A stretch of DNA of 64,000 nt from NCBI RefSeq assembly GCF_031582905.1, contig NZ_CP133990.1, positions 372,001 to 436,000 on the forward strand. Reading direction: 5' to 3'. Below are positions 29,626-38,162 of this stretch, piece after piece (positions within the stretch are counted from its first letter, which is position 1; each line of letters begins with the position of its first letter). This stretch comes from Pengzhenrongella sp031582905 (GTDB lineage Bacteria; Actinomycetota; Actinomycetes; Actinomycetales; Cellulomonadaceae). Under the pieces are notes generated by a model that worked only from the letters and a program-made list of their open reading frames with translations, was not told the DNA's origin and made no database searches. Position numbers and translations under genes: made by a program.

Positions 29626-30684
29626 TCAGGCGCGGGGGCCGACCGTGAGGTCGTCCACGTCGTCGTCGAGGAGCGAGTCCTCGTCGACGACGACGTCGTC
29701 CTCCTCGAGCAGGTTCTCCGGGCCGGCGTCGACGGCGAACGCGCGGTGCGCGAGCCCGGCGATCGCGGCACCGACGAGGGGCGCGGCCCAGAAGAGCCAG
29801 AGCTGCTCGAGCGCCCAGCCGTCGGAGAACAGCGACGCGGCGGTGGACCGTGCCGGGTTCAGGCCGGCGTTGGTGATCGGCGCGGCGAGCAGGACCAGCG
29901 CGCCGTAGGTCAGGCCCATCGCGACCGGCGCGACGGCGTGGGAGACGCGGCGGCTGGACGCGGCCAGGACGATCCCGACCAGCACCGCGGTGGCGACGAG
30001 CTCGATGAGCAGCGCCGGCATGAGCTCGAACGTGACCTGGCCCTGCGACTGCGTGTACAGGGGCGAGTGGTCGCCGTACCCGTTCGCGGTGTTCGAGAAG
30101 AGCTGGCGACGGCCCTCCTGGCCGATGAGCACGGCGAGCTGCTCGGGCAGCGTGACGAACAGCGCGGCGGCGGCGAGCGCGCCACCGATCAGCTGCGCGA
30201 GCCAGTAGGGCACGAGGTCGCGGACCGGCGTGCGGCCGGCGATCACGGCACCGAACGTCACGGCCGGGTTGAAGTGGCCGCCCGAGACGTGACCGAGCGC
30301 GATGGCTGCGGCGGTGAAGGCGAACGCGAACGCGAGCGCCACGCCCAGGGTGGTCGCACCGGACAGCGGCGTGTAGAGGGCGATGCCGACACCCAGGAGC
30401 ACGAGCACGAAGGTGCCGAGCGCCTCGGCGCCGAGGCGGGCGCCCAGGCTCGGCCGCTCCGATGCGAGGACGACCAGGTCGCCCGGGAGCTCCGGTGGGG
30501 CGGGCAGGTCGGTGGTCGGCGCCGGGTCGGCCGTCGTGGTCTGCGGCGTGGTCGACGTCGTCCCGACGGCCTCGGTGGGAGCGTCACCCGACGTCGTGCC
30601 GAACGACTCGGTGGGCGGGGTGGGCCGGCCGGCTGCGGTCGACCCGCTGCCGGTCGGGTTCAGGTCAGGGTTGTCCTGCGACAT
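29626..30684 (-). CDS. Aquaporin/MIP-family channel with long N-terminal extension
   Basis: This channel for water or small neutral solutes has both half-helix NPA motifs: SGGHFNPAVTFGAVIAG (first) and AGLNPARSTAASLF (second). Six membrane helices lie between residues about 85 and 325. The first 80 residues are Thr/Pro/Gly-rich and the C-terminus is very acidic (EEDDVVVDEDSLLDDDVDD). Total length is 352, against about 230-290 for most MIP proteins. The Ser and Arg around the second NPA are the usual ones. I cannot separate a water channel from a glycerol facilitator with certainty. The start is the ATG at 30684, divergent from icd. Confidence 0.9.
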   Translation of the reverse strand: MSQDNPDLNPTGSGSTAAGRPTPPTESFGTTSGDAPTEAVGTTSTTPQTTTADPAPTTDLPAPPELPGDLVVLASERPSLGARLGAEALGTFVLVLLGVGIALYTPLSGATTLGVALAFAFAFTAAAIALGHVSGGHFNPAVTFGAVIAGRTPVRDLVPYWLAQLIGGALAAAALFVTLPEQLAVLIGQEGRRQLFSNTANGYGDHSPLYTQSQGQVTFELMPALLIELVATAVLVGIVLAASSRRVSHAVAPVAMGLTYGALVLLAAPITNAGLNPARSTAASLFSDGWALEQLWLFWAAPLVGAAIAGLAHRAFAVDAGPENLLEEDDVVVDEDSLLDDDVDDLTVGPRA

Positions 30685-30858
30685 GTGGTTCCCGTCGATG
30701 TGGAGGTCGGTGGAAGTTCGGTGGACGCCGGGCGTCGGCGTCGGGCGTGCACACGAGCGCCGTCGGCCTCGGTGCATACCCACCCAGCATGGCAGGCCCC
30801 GCGGGCGGGCGCCCACCGCCTCGACGGCCCCCCGAAGCGTCGATCTCTCGATGTCGAG

Positions 30859-30864
30859 TAATCT
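30859..30864 (+). promoter_or_regulatory. Probable icd promoter (-10) next to a 12-bp palindrome
   Basis: TAATCT is the best -10 box in the divergent aquaporin/icd gap. The interrupted palindrome CTCGATGTCGAG (30847-30858) abuts it and could be an operator. No convincing -35 box is seen. Confidence 0.4.
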
Positions 30865-30957
30865 GGCCGGAGTGGTCACGACGTGACCGACAGGGGCGAG
30901 GGTGCACCCGGGCACCTCGCGGCGAGGCACGATCCCAACGCACACAAGGAGTCCCGC

Positions 30958-32175
30958 ATGGCCAAGATCAAGGTGGTCGGACCCGTCGTCGAGCTCGACG
31001 GCGACGAGATGACGCGGATCATCTGGCAGTTCATCAAGGACCGCCTCATCCACCCGTACCTCGACATCGACCTGCGGTACTACGACCTGTCGATCGAGAA
31101 CCGCGACGCGACCGACGACCAGGTCACGATCGACGCCGCCCACGCCATCAAGGAGCACGGCGTCGGCGTCAAGTGCGCCACGATCACGCCCGACGAGGCG
31201 CGCGTCGAGGAGTTCGGCCTGAAGAAGATGTGGGTCTCGCCGAACGGCACCATCCGCAACATCCTCGGCGGCGTCGTCTTCCGCGAGCCGATCATCATCT
31301 CCAACATCCCGCGCCTGGTCCCGGGCTGGAACAAGCCGATCATCATCGGCCGTCACGCCCACGGCGACCAGTACAAGTCGACGAACTTCAAGGTCCCCGG
31401 CGCCGGCAAGATCACGATGACCTTCGAGCCGGCCGACGGCTCCGAGCCGCAGCAGTTCGAGGTCGTGACCATGCCCGAGGCGGGCGGCGTCGCGATGGGC
31501 ATGTACAACTTCAACGAGTCCATCCGGGACTTCGCGCGCGCCTCGTTCGCCTACGGCCTGCAGCGCAACTACCCGGTGTACCTGTCGACGAAGAACACGA
31601 TCCTCAAGGCCTACGACGGCGCCTTCAAGGACATCTTCCAGGAGGTGTTCGACGCCGAGTTCGCCGACCAGTTCGAGAAGGCCGGCCTCACCTACGAGCA
31701 CCGCCTCATCGACGACATGGTCGCCGCGGCCATGAAGTGGGAGGGCGGCTACGTCTGGGCCTGCAAGAACTACGACGGCGACGTGCAGTCCGACACCGTC
31801 GCGCAGGGCTTCGGCTCGCTCGGCCTCATGACCTCGGTCCTCATGACCCCCGACGGCAAGACCGTCGAGGCCGAGGCCGCCCACGGCACCGTGACCCGTC
31901 ACTACCGCCAGCACCAGCAGGGCAAGCCGACGTCGACCAACCCGATCGCGTCGATCTTCGCCTGGACCGGTGGCCTCAAGCACCGTGGCAAGCTGGACGG
32001 CACCCCCGAGGTCACGCAGTTCGCCGAGACGCTCGAGCAGGTCGTCATCGAGACCGTCGAGAGCGGCAAGATGACCAAGGACCTCGCCGCGCTGGTCGGG
32101 CCGGACCAGGCCTGGCAGACGACCGAGGAGTTCCTCGGCTCGCTCGACGAGAACCTCGCCGCCAAGCTCGCCTGA
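30958..32175 (+). CDS. icd: NADP-dependent isocitrate dehydrogenase (homodimeric type)
   Basis: The enzyme oxidatively decarboxylates isocitrate to 2-oxoglutarate, making NADPH. The 405-residue length and motifs are those of the dimeric, eukaryote-like class: GPVVELDGDEMTRIIW, VKCATITPDEARVEEFGLKK, SPNGTIRNILGGVVFREPII, STNFKVPGAGKITM, LIDDMVAAAMKWEGGYVWAC and EAEAAHGTVTRHYRQHQQGK. RBS AAGGAG lies 8 nt before the ATG at 30958. mdh follows 22 bp later and a strong terminator ends the pair, so two TCA enzymes are co-transcribed. Confidence 0.97.
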   Translation: MAKIKVVGPVVELDGDEMTRIIWQFIKDRLIHPYLDIDLRYYDLSIENRDATDDQVTIDAAHAIKEHGVGVKCATITPDEARVEEFGLKKMWVSPNGTIRNILGGVVFREPIIISNIPRLVPGWNKPIIIGRHAHGDQYKSTNFKVPGAGKITMTFEPADGSEPQQFEVVTMPEAGGVAMGMYNFNESIRDFARASFAYGLQRNYPVYLSTKNTILKAYDGAFKDIFQEVFDAEFADQFEKAGLTYEHRLIDDMVAAAMKWEGGYVWACKNYDGDVQSDTVAQGFGSLGLMTSVLMTPDGKTVEAEAAHGTVTRHYRQHQQGKPTSTNPIASIFAWTGGLKHRGKLDGTPEVTQFAETLEQVVIETVESGKMTKDLAALVGPDQAWQTTEEFLGSLDENLAAKLA

Positions 32176-32197
32176 CGCAGAAACGGAGCCCCTCCCC

Positions 32198-33187
32198 ATG
32201 GCCACCACCCCGGTCAACGTCACCGTCACCGGCGCCGCCGGCCAGATCGGCTACGCGCTGCTCTTCCGCATCGCGTCCGGTCAGCTGCTCGGCCCGGACA
32301 CCCCGGTCAAGCTGCGCCTGCTCGAGATCCCGCAGGGGGTCAAGGCAGCCGAGGGCACCGCGATGGAGCTCGACGACTGCGCGTTCCCGCTGCTCGCCGG
32401 CATCGACATCTTCGACGACCCGAACGCGGGCTTCGAGGGTGCGAACGTCGCCCTGCTCGTCGGTGCTCGCCCGCGCACCGCGGGCATGGAGCGCGGTGAC
32501 CTGCTCTCCGCCAACGGCGGCATCTTCAAGCCGCAGGGTGCGGCGATCAACGCGGGCGCGGCGGACGACGTCCGCGTCCTCGTGGTCGGCAACCCGGCCA
32601 ACACCAACGCGCTCATCGCGCAGCAGCACGCGCCGGACGTCCCGGCCGAGCGGTTCACCGCGATGACCCGGCTGGACCACAACCGGGCGCTGTCGCAGCT
32701 GGCGAAGAAGGCGGGTGTGCCGGTCTCCGAGATCACGAAGCTGACGATCTGGGGCAACCACTCGGCCACCCAGTACCCCGACATCTTCCACGCGGAGATC
32801 GGCGGGCGTCCGGCGTCGGACGTCGTCTCGGACCAGGCCTGGCTCGAGGACGACTTCATCCCGACCGTCGCCAAGCGCGGTGCCGCGATCATCGCCGCGC
32901 GCGGGGCGTCGTCGGCGGCGTCGGCGGCCAACGCGGCCGTCGACCACGTCTTCGACTGGGTCAACGGCACGCCCGAGGGCGACTGGACGTCGGCCGGCAT
33001 CGTGTCGGACGGCTCCTACGGCGTCCCCGAGGGGCTCATCTCGTCCTTCCCGGTCCGCTCGGTCGGTGGCCGGTGGGAGATCGTCCAGGGGCTCGAGATC
33101 GACGACTTCTCGCGCGGCCGCATCGACGCCTCGGTCGCCGAGCTCGTCGAGGAGCGCGACGCGGTCACCGAGCTCGGCCTCATCTGA
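32198..33187 (+). CDS. mdh: Malate dehydrogenase
   Basis: This is the NAD-dependent enzyme interconverting malate and oxaloacetate, 329 residues, of the cytosolic-type actinobacterial subgroup. Motifs are NAD-binding VTVTGAAGQIGYALLFR, substrate loop VGARPRTAGMERGDLL, VVGNPANTNALIA, TRLDHNRALSQLA, and catalytic His in LTIWGNHSATQYPDIFHA. It lies 22 bp downstream of icd with its own Shine-Dalgarno (ACGGAG). It ends in a terminator preceded by a 5-bp tandem repeat. Confidence 0.97.
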   Translation: MATTPVNVTVTGAAGQIGYALLFRIASGQLLGPDTPVKLRLLEIPQGVKAAEGTAMELDDCAFPLLAGIDIFDDPNAGFEGANVALLVGARPRTAGMERGDLLSANGGIFKPQGAAINAGAADDVRVLVVGNPANTNALIAQQHAPDVPAERFTAMTRLDHNRALSQLAKKAGVPVSEITKLTIWGNHSATQYPDIFHAEIGGRPASDVVSDQAWLEDDFIPTVAKRGAAIIAARGASSAASAANAAVDHVFDWVNGTPEGDWTSAGIVSDGSYGVPEGLISSFPVRSVGGRWEIVQGLEIDDFSRGRIDASVAELVEERDAVTELGLI

Positions 33188-33195
33188 GCTCGCCT

Positions 33196-33240
33196 GAGCC
33201 GAGCCGAGCCGAGCCGAGCCGAGCCGAGCCGAGCCGAGCC
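33196..33240. repeat. GAGCC pentanucleotide tandem repeat, nine copies
   Basis: Nine perfect GAGCC units begin 8 bp after the mdh stop. The run is noncoding and lies between mdh and its terminator, so it would be in the 3' end of the icd-mdh mRNA. Confidence 0.9.
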
Positions 33241-33286
33241 GAGTTGAGGCGGTAGCCGGACGCGGAGCCCTCCGCACGCAGTGCCT

Positions 33287-33322
33287 GACGGCGCCGCACC
33301 CCACCCGGGGTGCGGCGCCGTC
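33287..33322 (+). terminator. icd-mdh terminator hairpin
   Basis: A perfect 16-bp stem GACGGCGCCGCACCCC / GGGGTGCGGCGCCGTC with loop ACCC is followed by GTCGT. Confidence 0.8.
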
Positions 33323-33444
33323 GTCGTGGGTGGGGCGTCGTCGGGACCCTGGTCTCGGGGCCCGGTGGCGGGGGACGGAACCTGCGGGCGGCGGTGTGGC
33401 CGCCACGCGAGGGTCACCGGCGCATCACGATCCGCGAACGGCCC

Positions 33445-33507
33445 TTGACACACGTGCGGGCCGGTTGACTACGTTGTCAACGCGCGATGTGAACGCTGTC
33501 AACGGAG
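33445..33507 (+). promoter_or_regulatory. Promoter and LacI-type operators of the sugar operon
   Basis: TTGACA (33445-33450) and TACGTT (33470-33475) form a -35/-10 pair with a 19-bp spacer. The perfect inverted repeat GTTGAC-N6-GTCAAC (33464-33481) covers the -10 box. A second, weaker copy of the same half site (CTGTCAAC) lies about 20 bp downstream. This is the layout expected for autoregulation by the LacI protein that follows. Confidence 0.7.
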
Positions 33508-33512
33508 ATGGC

Positions 33513-34652
33513 ATGTCGATCGAGGCTGACCTGGGCGACGCTGACCTGGGCGCGGGCCGGACGGACGGGCGGGTACCCGTCATGGCCGATGTCGCGCGCC
33601 TGGCCGGCGTCTCGCAGAAGACCGTCTCCCGGGTGATCAACGAGGCACCCCACGTGCGCGACGTCGTCCGCGACCGGGTGCTCGCCGCGGTCGCCGAGCT
33701 CGGGTACCGCCCCAACGCCGCCGCCCGCGCGCTGGTCACGCAGCAGAGCCGGGTGCTGGGCGTGGCGATGCCCGGCTCCACCGACTACGGCCCGTCGGCC
33801 CAGGTCTTCGGGATCGAGACCGCGGCATGGGACCTCGGCTACTCCGTCGTCGTCGCCTCGGCTCCCGCCTCCGCGGAGGGCTTCGCCCGCGCGGTCGCGC
33901 GCCTCGTCGCCCAGGGGGTGGCCGGCCTGGTCCTCAACGACCCGTACGTGCACCACGGGCTGTCCACCCGCGCCCTGCAGACCCTGCCGACCGTGAACGT
34001 CGGTGAGGCGCTGTGCCCGGGCACGGTGTGCGCCGCCGTGACGGTCGACCAGGAGGGTGGGGCGCGGCAGGCGGTCGAGCACCTGCTGTCGCTCGGCCAC
34101 CGCACCGTCCACCACCTGGCGGGTCCGGTGGACCAGGGCGCCGCGGTCCGCCGTGCCGAGGGCTGGCGCGAGGCGCTCGTCCGGGCGGGGGCGTGCGTCA
34201 CCGCTCCGCTGGTGGGGGACTGGTCAGCGCGGTCGGGGTACGAGCAGGGGCGCCGGCTCGCCGGTGACCCCGACGTGACCGCAGTCTTCGCCGCGAACGA
34301 CCAGATGGCCGTCGGGGCCATGCGCGCGTTCATCGAAGCCGGACGTGACGTGCCGGCCGACGTCTCGGTCGTCGGCTTCGACGACGCCCCGGACTCCGCC
34401 TACCAGGTCATCCCGCTCACCACGGTCCGGCAGGACGTCGCAGCGGTCTCGCGTCGCGCGGTCACCGCGCTCGTCGCCGCGATCGAGGGGCAGCCGTGGC
34501 CCGCTGCGTCGCCGACGTCGCCGGCGTTCGACGCCCACCCGCTCGGCGGTCAGCACGCCGGGTCCGCGGACGCCTTCCGGTTCCCCGTGGGCCTCGTCAT
34601 CCGCGCAAGCACCGGCCCGCCGGGCCGGCGCCCCGGTGGACCGTCGCCGTGA
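33513..34652 (+). CDS. LacI-family transcriptional repressor
   Basis: This 379-residue regulator has an N-terminal helix-turn-helix and hinge (PVMADVARLAGVSQKTVSRV, then LAAVAELGYRPNAAARAL). The periplasmic-binding-protein-like sugar-sensing domain contains TVDQEGGARQAVEHLL, VFAANDQMAVGAMRA and DVSVVGFDDAPDSA. The first 22 residues ahead of the HTH are an Asp/Gly-rich extension (ADLGDADLGAG). The start is the ATG at 33513 with GGAGATGG upstream. It heads the operon binding protein-permease-permease-GH42. It probably represses that operon until a galactoside binds. The effector is inferred from the GH42 gene. Confidence 0.9.
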   Translation: MSIEADLGDADLGAGRTDGRVPVMADVARLAGVSQKTVSRVINEAPHVRDVVRDRVLAAVAELGYRPNAAARALVTQQSRVLGVAMPGSTDYGPSAQVFGIETAAWDLGYSVVVASAPASAEGFARAVARLVAQGVAGLVLNDPYVHHGLSTRALQTLPTVNVGEALCPGTVCAAVTVDQEGGARQAVEHLLSLGHRTVHHLAGPVDQGAAVRRAEGWREALVRAGACVTAPLVGDWSARSGYEQGRRLAGDPDVTAVFAANDQMAVGAMRAFIEAGRDVPADVSVVGFDDAPDSAYQVIPLTTVRQDVAAVSRRAVTALVAAIEGQPWPAASPTSPAFDAHPLGGQHAGSADAFRFPVGLVIRASTGPPGRRPGGPSP

Positions 34653-34726
34653 CCGGCGTGCCACCGCCCCCGCCGTCCGCGGCACCCGCCCGACCCGTCC
34701 CACCCACCGTGAAAGCTGGTTCGACG

Positions 34727-36100
34727 ATGCACCGATTCACCATGAGGCCCACCTTGCGGCTGGCCGCCGCCACCGCCGCGGGAGCGCTGCTGCTCACCGC
34801 GTGCTCCGGGGGCGGTGACGACGGCGGCGGGACGGACCCCGACGCGCCGGCTGCCGGCGAGATCACGCAGGCCGAGATCGACGAGGCGCTGTCCACCCCG
34901 ACCGACCTCGTGTTCTGGACCTGGGTGCCCGACATCCAGAACCAGGTCGACATGTTCATGGAGGAGTACCCCGAGATCGACGTCGAGGTGGTCAACGTCG
35001 GCCAGGGGGCGCCGCACTACCAGAAGCTGCGGACCGCGCTCGAGTCCGGTCAGGGGGCGCCCGACGTCGCACAGGTGGAGTTCCAGCACCTGTCCTCGTT
35101 CACGCTCGGCAACTACCTGCTCGACCTCGCGCCCTACGGCGCCTCCGAGCTCGAGGGCGAGTACGCCGAGTGGATCTGGGACCAGGTCACCCAGGACGAC
35201 GCCGTCTACGGCATCCCCCAGGACGTCGGCCCCCTCGGTCTGCTCTACCGCGAGGACCTCCTCACGGCGGCCGGCATCGAGCCGCCCGCCACGTGGGACG
35301 CGTTCGTCGAGGCCGCCCGGACCTACCGTGCCGCCAACCCCGACTCGTACCTGACGAACTTCCCGGGCAACGACGGCGGCCAGTTCGTCAGCCTGCTGTG
35401 GCAGGCCGGTGCCCGTCCGTTCGCCTACGACGGTGCCGAGACGGTGTCCATCGAGCTCGGCACGCCCGAGGTGGCCAAGGTCATCGACCTGTGGAACACC
35501 ATGGTCCAGGACGACCTCATCGCGACCGACCCCGACTTCACCGACCAGTGGTACCAGGGCCTGGCCAACGGCAAGTACGCGGCGTGGCCGGCGGCGGCGT
35601 GGGGTCCGGTGTTCCTCCAGGGCACCGCGGGCAACACCTCCGGGCTGTGGCGCGCGACGACCATCCCGCAGTGGGAGGACGGCGAGACCGTGTCCAGCAA
35701 CTGGGGTGGCTCGACGGACGCCGTCATCGCGTCGTCGGAGAACCCCATCGCGGCCGCCGAGCTCGCCACGTGGATCAACACGGCCGAGGAGCCGGCGCTC
35801 ACGCTGGCGACGGAGCAGTTCCTGTTCCCCGCGTACAACCCGGTCCTCGAGGACCCGGCGTTCATCGACCAGGAGTCGGAGTTCTACGGCGGCGAGAAGG
35901 TCAACCAGATCTTCGCCGAGATCTCCGAGACCGTGACGACCGACTTCGGGTGGCTGCCGTTCATGGACTACGTCTACTCCTCGTACGAGGAGACGGTCGG
36001 CAAGGCGTTCGCCGACCGCACCGAGCTCCAGCCGGCGCTCGAGGCGTGGGAGGCCGACCTCATCGCCTACGCCGAGGACCAGGGCTTCACCGTCGAGTGA
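34727..36100 (+). CDS. ABC-transporter sugar-binding lipoprotein
   Basis: This extracellular solute-binding protein of the family 1 (maltose/oligosaccharide) type has 457 residues. The signal peptide ends in the lipobox LLLTACSGGG. The mature part starts with a Gly/Asp linker, then STPTDLVFWTWVPDIQNQVDMF, YQKLRTALESGQGAPDVAQVEF, AVYGIPQDVGPLGLLYRED and a central KYAAWPAAAWGP. It lies 74 bp behind the regulator and 92 bp before the first permease. It should capture a galactoside or galacto-oligosaccharide outside the cell. Confidence 0.92.
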   Translation: MHRFTMRPTLRLAAATAAGALLLTACSGGGDDGGGTDPDAPAAGEITQAEIDEALSTPTDLVFWTWVPDIQNQVDMFMEEYPEIDVEVVNVGQGAPHYQKLRTALESGQGAPDVAQVEFQHLSSFTLGNYLLDLAPYGASELEGEYAEWIWDQVTQDDAVYGIPQDVGPLGLLYREDLLTAAGIEPPATWDAFVEAARTYRAANPDSYLTNFPGNDGGQFVSLLWQAGARPFAYDGAETVSIELGTPEVAKVIDLWNTMVQDDLIATDPDFTDQWYQGLANGKYAAWPAAAWGPVFLQGTAGNTSGLWRATTIPQWEDGETVSSNWGGSTDAVIASSENPIAAAELATWINTAEEPALTLATEQFLFPAYNPVLEDPAFIDQESEFYGGEKVNQIFAEISETVTTDFGWLPFMDYVYSSYEETVGKAFADRTELQPALEAWEADLIAYAEDQGFTVE

Positions 36101-36192
36101 CCCCGAGGGTGGGCCGGTCCGGCGGCAGCCGGCGCGCCGGCCCACCCTCCCCGAACCGGCCAACCCCGAACCGGACAGGAGGTGGACCCCGC

Positions 36193-37147
36193 ATGTCCAC
36201 CCGCACCACCACCGCCCCCCGGGCGCCGCACGCCCCCGGCCACCACCGGCGGGTCCGGGCGCCGCAAGTCCCTCAAGCGCCCCGAGATGATCGCGGCCTA
36301 CCTCTTCGTCGTGCCGTTCTTCGTGGTCTTCCTCGCCATGATCGTCACGCCGCTCGTCTACTCCGGATACCTCTCGTTCTTCCGGGCGCAGCTCATCGGA
36401 GGGACGGCCTTCGTCGGCCTCGAGAACTACACCGAGGCGCTGGGCGACTCGAACTTCATCGACGGCGTCCTGCGGATGGTGCGGTTCTTCCTCATCCAGG
36501 TGCCGATCATGCTCGGCCTGGCCACCCTCTTCGCGCTGGTGCTGGACTCGGGACGCCTGCGGCTGCAGCGGTTCGTCCGGCTGAGCATCTTCATGCCCTA
36601 TGCCGTCCCGAGCGTCATCGCGGCGCTCATGTGGGGATACCTCTACGGCACCGACTTCGGCCCGTTCACCCAGGTCGCCGACATCGCAGGGCTGCCGGCG
36701 CCTCGATTCCTCAGCAACGAGTGGATGCTCGGCTCCATCGCCAACATCGTCACCTGGGGATTCGTGGGCTACAACATGATCATCCTGTACGCGGCCCTGC
36801 GGTCCATCCCCACCGAGCAGTACGAGGCGGCCCGCATCGACGGCGCCAGCGAGGTCCGCATCGCGTGGTCGGTCAAGCTGCCGGCGATCCGCCCGGCGCT
36901 CCTGCTCACCCTGATCTTCTCGGTCATCGGGTCGTTCCAGCTCTTCAACGAGCCGAACCTGCTCGGGATCATCGCGCCCAACGTGATCGGCAACTCGTAC
37001 ACGCCGAACATCTACGCCTACAACCTGGCGTTCGTGAACCAGGAGGTCAACTACGCGGCGGCGATCGCGTTCCTGCTCGGCTTCGTCATCATGATCGTGT
37101 CCTACGTGGTGCAGCTGAGCGCTCAGCGACGGGAGCGACGCTCATGA
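36193..37147 (+). CDS. ABC sugar-transporter permease (MalF type), frameshifted
   Basis: This permease has six helices. The ATG at 36193 (MSTRTTTAPRAPHAP) has a perfect AGGAGG 10 nt upstream. One extra C in the run near 36236 moves the frame; removing it joins the start to GGSGRRKSLKRPEMIAAY and gives 317 residues. The EAA loop that contacts the ATPase is EAARIDGASEVRIAWSVKLP (near residue 215). An unbroken frame exists from a GTG at 36182, but that GTG lies inside the AGGAGG, so I reject it as the start. The stop overlaps the next permease (ATGA). It pairs with the next gene to form the membrane channel. Confidence 0.88.
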
Positions 37148-38097
37148 CCCAGCCGCCCACCTCCCAGCCGCTGGCCGCCGCCCCGGCCGCCGGAGCCGAC
37201 GTCGTCGGACGGGATGTGCCCGCCGAGGCTCGCGGCAAGCGCCGCCCGACCTCGAACCGCCCCAGCACCGTGCTGACGGTCGCCATGCTGGCCGCCGTCG
37301 CGTACTTCCTGCTGCCGCTCGTCTGGATCGCCGTCGCGTCGACGAAGTCCAACGCCGACCTGTTCTCCTCGTTCGGGCTGTGGTTCGCCGACGACTTCAA
37401 CCTCGTCGCCAATCTGCAGGACGTCTTCAGCGCCCAAGGCGGCATCTACGCGACCTGGCTGCGCAACAGCATCATGTACGCGGTGGTGAGCGGCGTCGGC
37501 GCGGCCATCCTCGCGACCATGGCGGGGTACGCGTTCGCGAAGCTCCACTTCCCCGGCGGCACGCTGCTGTTCTCGATCATCCTCGGCGCGATCATGATCC
37601 CGACGACCGCGCTCGCGATCCCGACCTACCTGCTGTTCGCGAAGGTCCAGCTCACCGACACCCCGTGGGCGATCATCCTGCCGTCGCTGGTGAGCCCCTT
37701 CGGCGTGTACCTCATGCGGGTGTACGCGGCGGGCGCGGTGGACGACACCCTGCTCGAGGCCGCCCGCGTGGACGGCGCCGGCGAGGGCCGCATCTTCCTG
37801 CGGGTGGTGCTGCGCCTGCTGGCACCGGGGTTCGTCACGGTGCTCCTGTTCCAGCTCGTCGCGACGTGGAACAACTACTTCCTGCCGCTCATCATGCTGA
37901 ACAGCGCCGAGTACTACCCCCTGACGGTCGGACTCGCGCAGTGGCAGGCGACGTCGCAGGCGGGATCCGGCTCGCAGGCACTCTTCTCCACCGTCATCAC
38001 CGGCTCGCTGGTCTCGATCATCCCGCTGATCATCGCGTTCCTCTTCCTCCAGCGGTACTGGCAGTCCGGGCTCACCGCCGGTGGTGTCAAGCAGTGA
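37144..38097 (+). CDS. ABC sugar-transporter permease (MalG type)
   Basis: This second permease has 317 residues and overlaps the first by 4 bp. The N-terminal 40 residues are Ala/Pro-rich. Six helices follow, beginning VLTVAMLAAVAYFLLPLVWI, with the EAA loop EAARVDGAGEGRIFLRVVLR and the typical end IPLIIAFLFLQRYWQSGLTA. The operon has no ATPase gene. In actinobacteria such importers commonly share one MsiK/UgpC-type ATPase coded elsewhere, which I assume here. Confidence 0.93.
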   Translation: MTQPPTSQPLAAAPAAGADVVGRDVPAEARGKRRPTSNRPSTVLTVAMLAAVAYFLLPLVWIAVASTKSNADLFSSFGLWFADDFNLVANLQDVFSAQGGIYATWLRNSIMYAVVSGVGAAILATMAGYAFAKLHFPGGTLLFSIILGAIMIPTTALAIPTYLLFAKVQLTDTPWAIILPSLVSPFGVYLMRVYAAGAVDDTLLEAARVDGAGEGRIFLRVVLRLLAPGFVTVLLFQLVATWNNYFLPLIMLNSAEYYPLTVGLAQWQATSQAGSGSQALFSTVITGSLVSIIPLIIAFLFLQRYWQSGLTAGGVKQ

Positions 38098-38162
38098 CGC
38101 CCGGTCCCACGCCGCGCCCGGCATCCACCCACCACCCCGTCACCGAGAGGTCCCCGCACCCC

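Noticed and set aside
36182..36192. GTG at 36182 as start of the first permease (would avoid a frameshift)
   Set aside because: It lies within the AGGAGG ribosome-binding site of the ATG at 36193 and codes a Pro-rich start unlike permeases.
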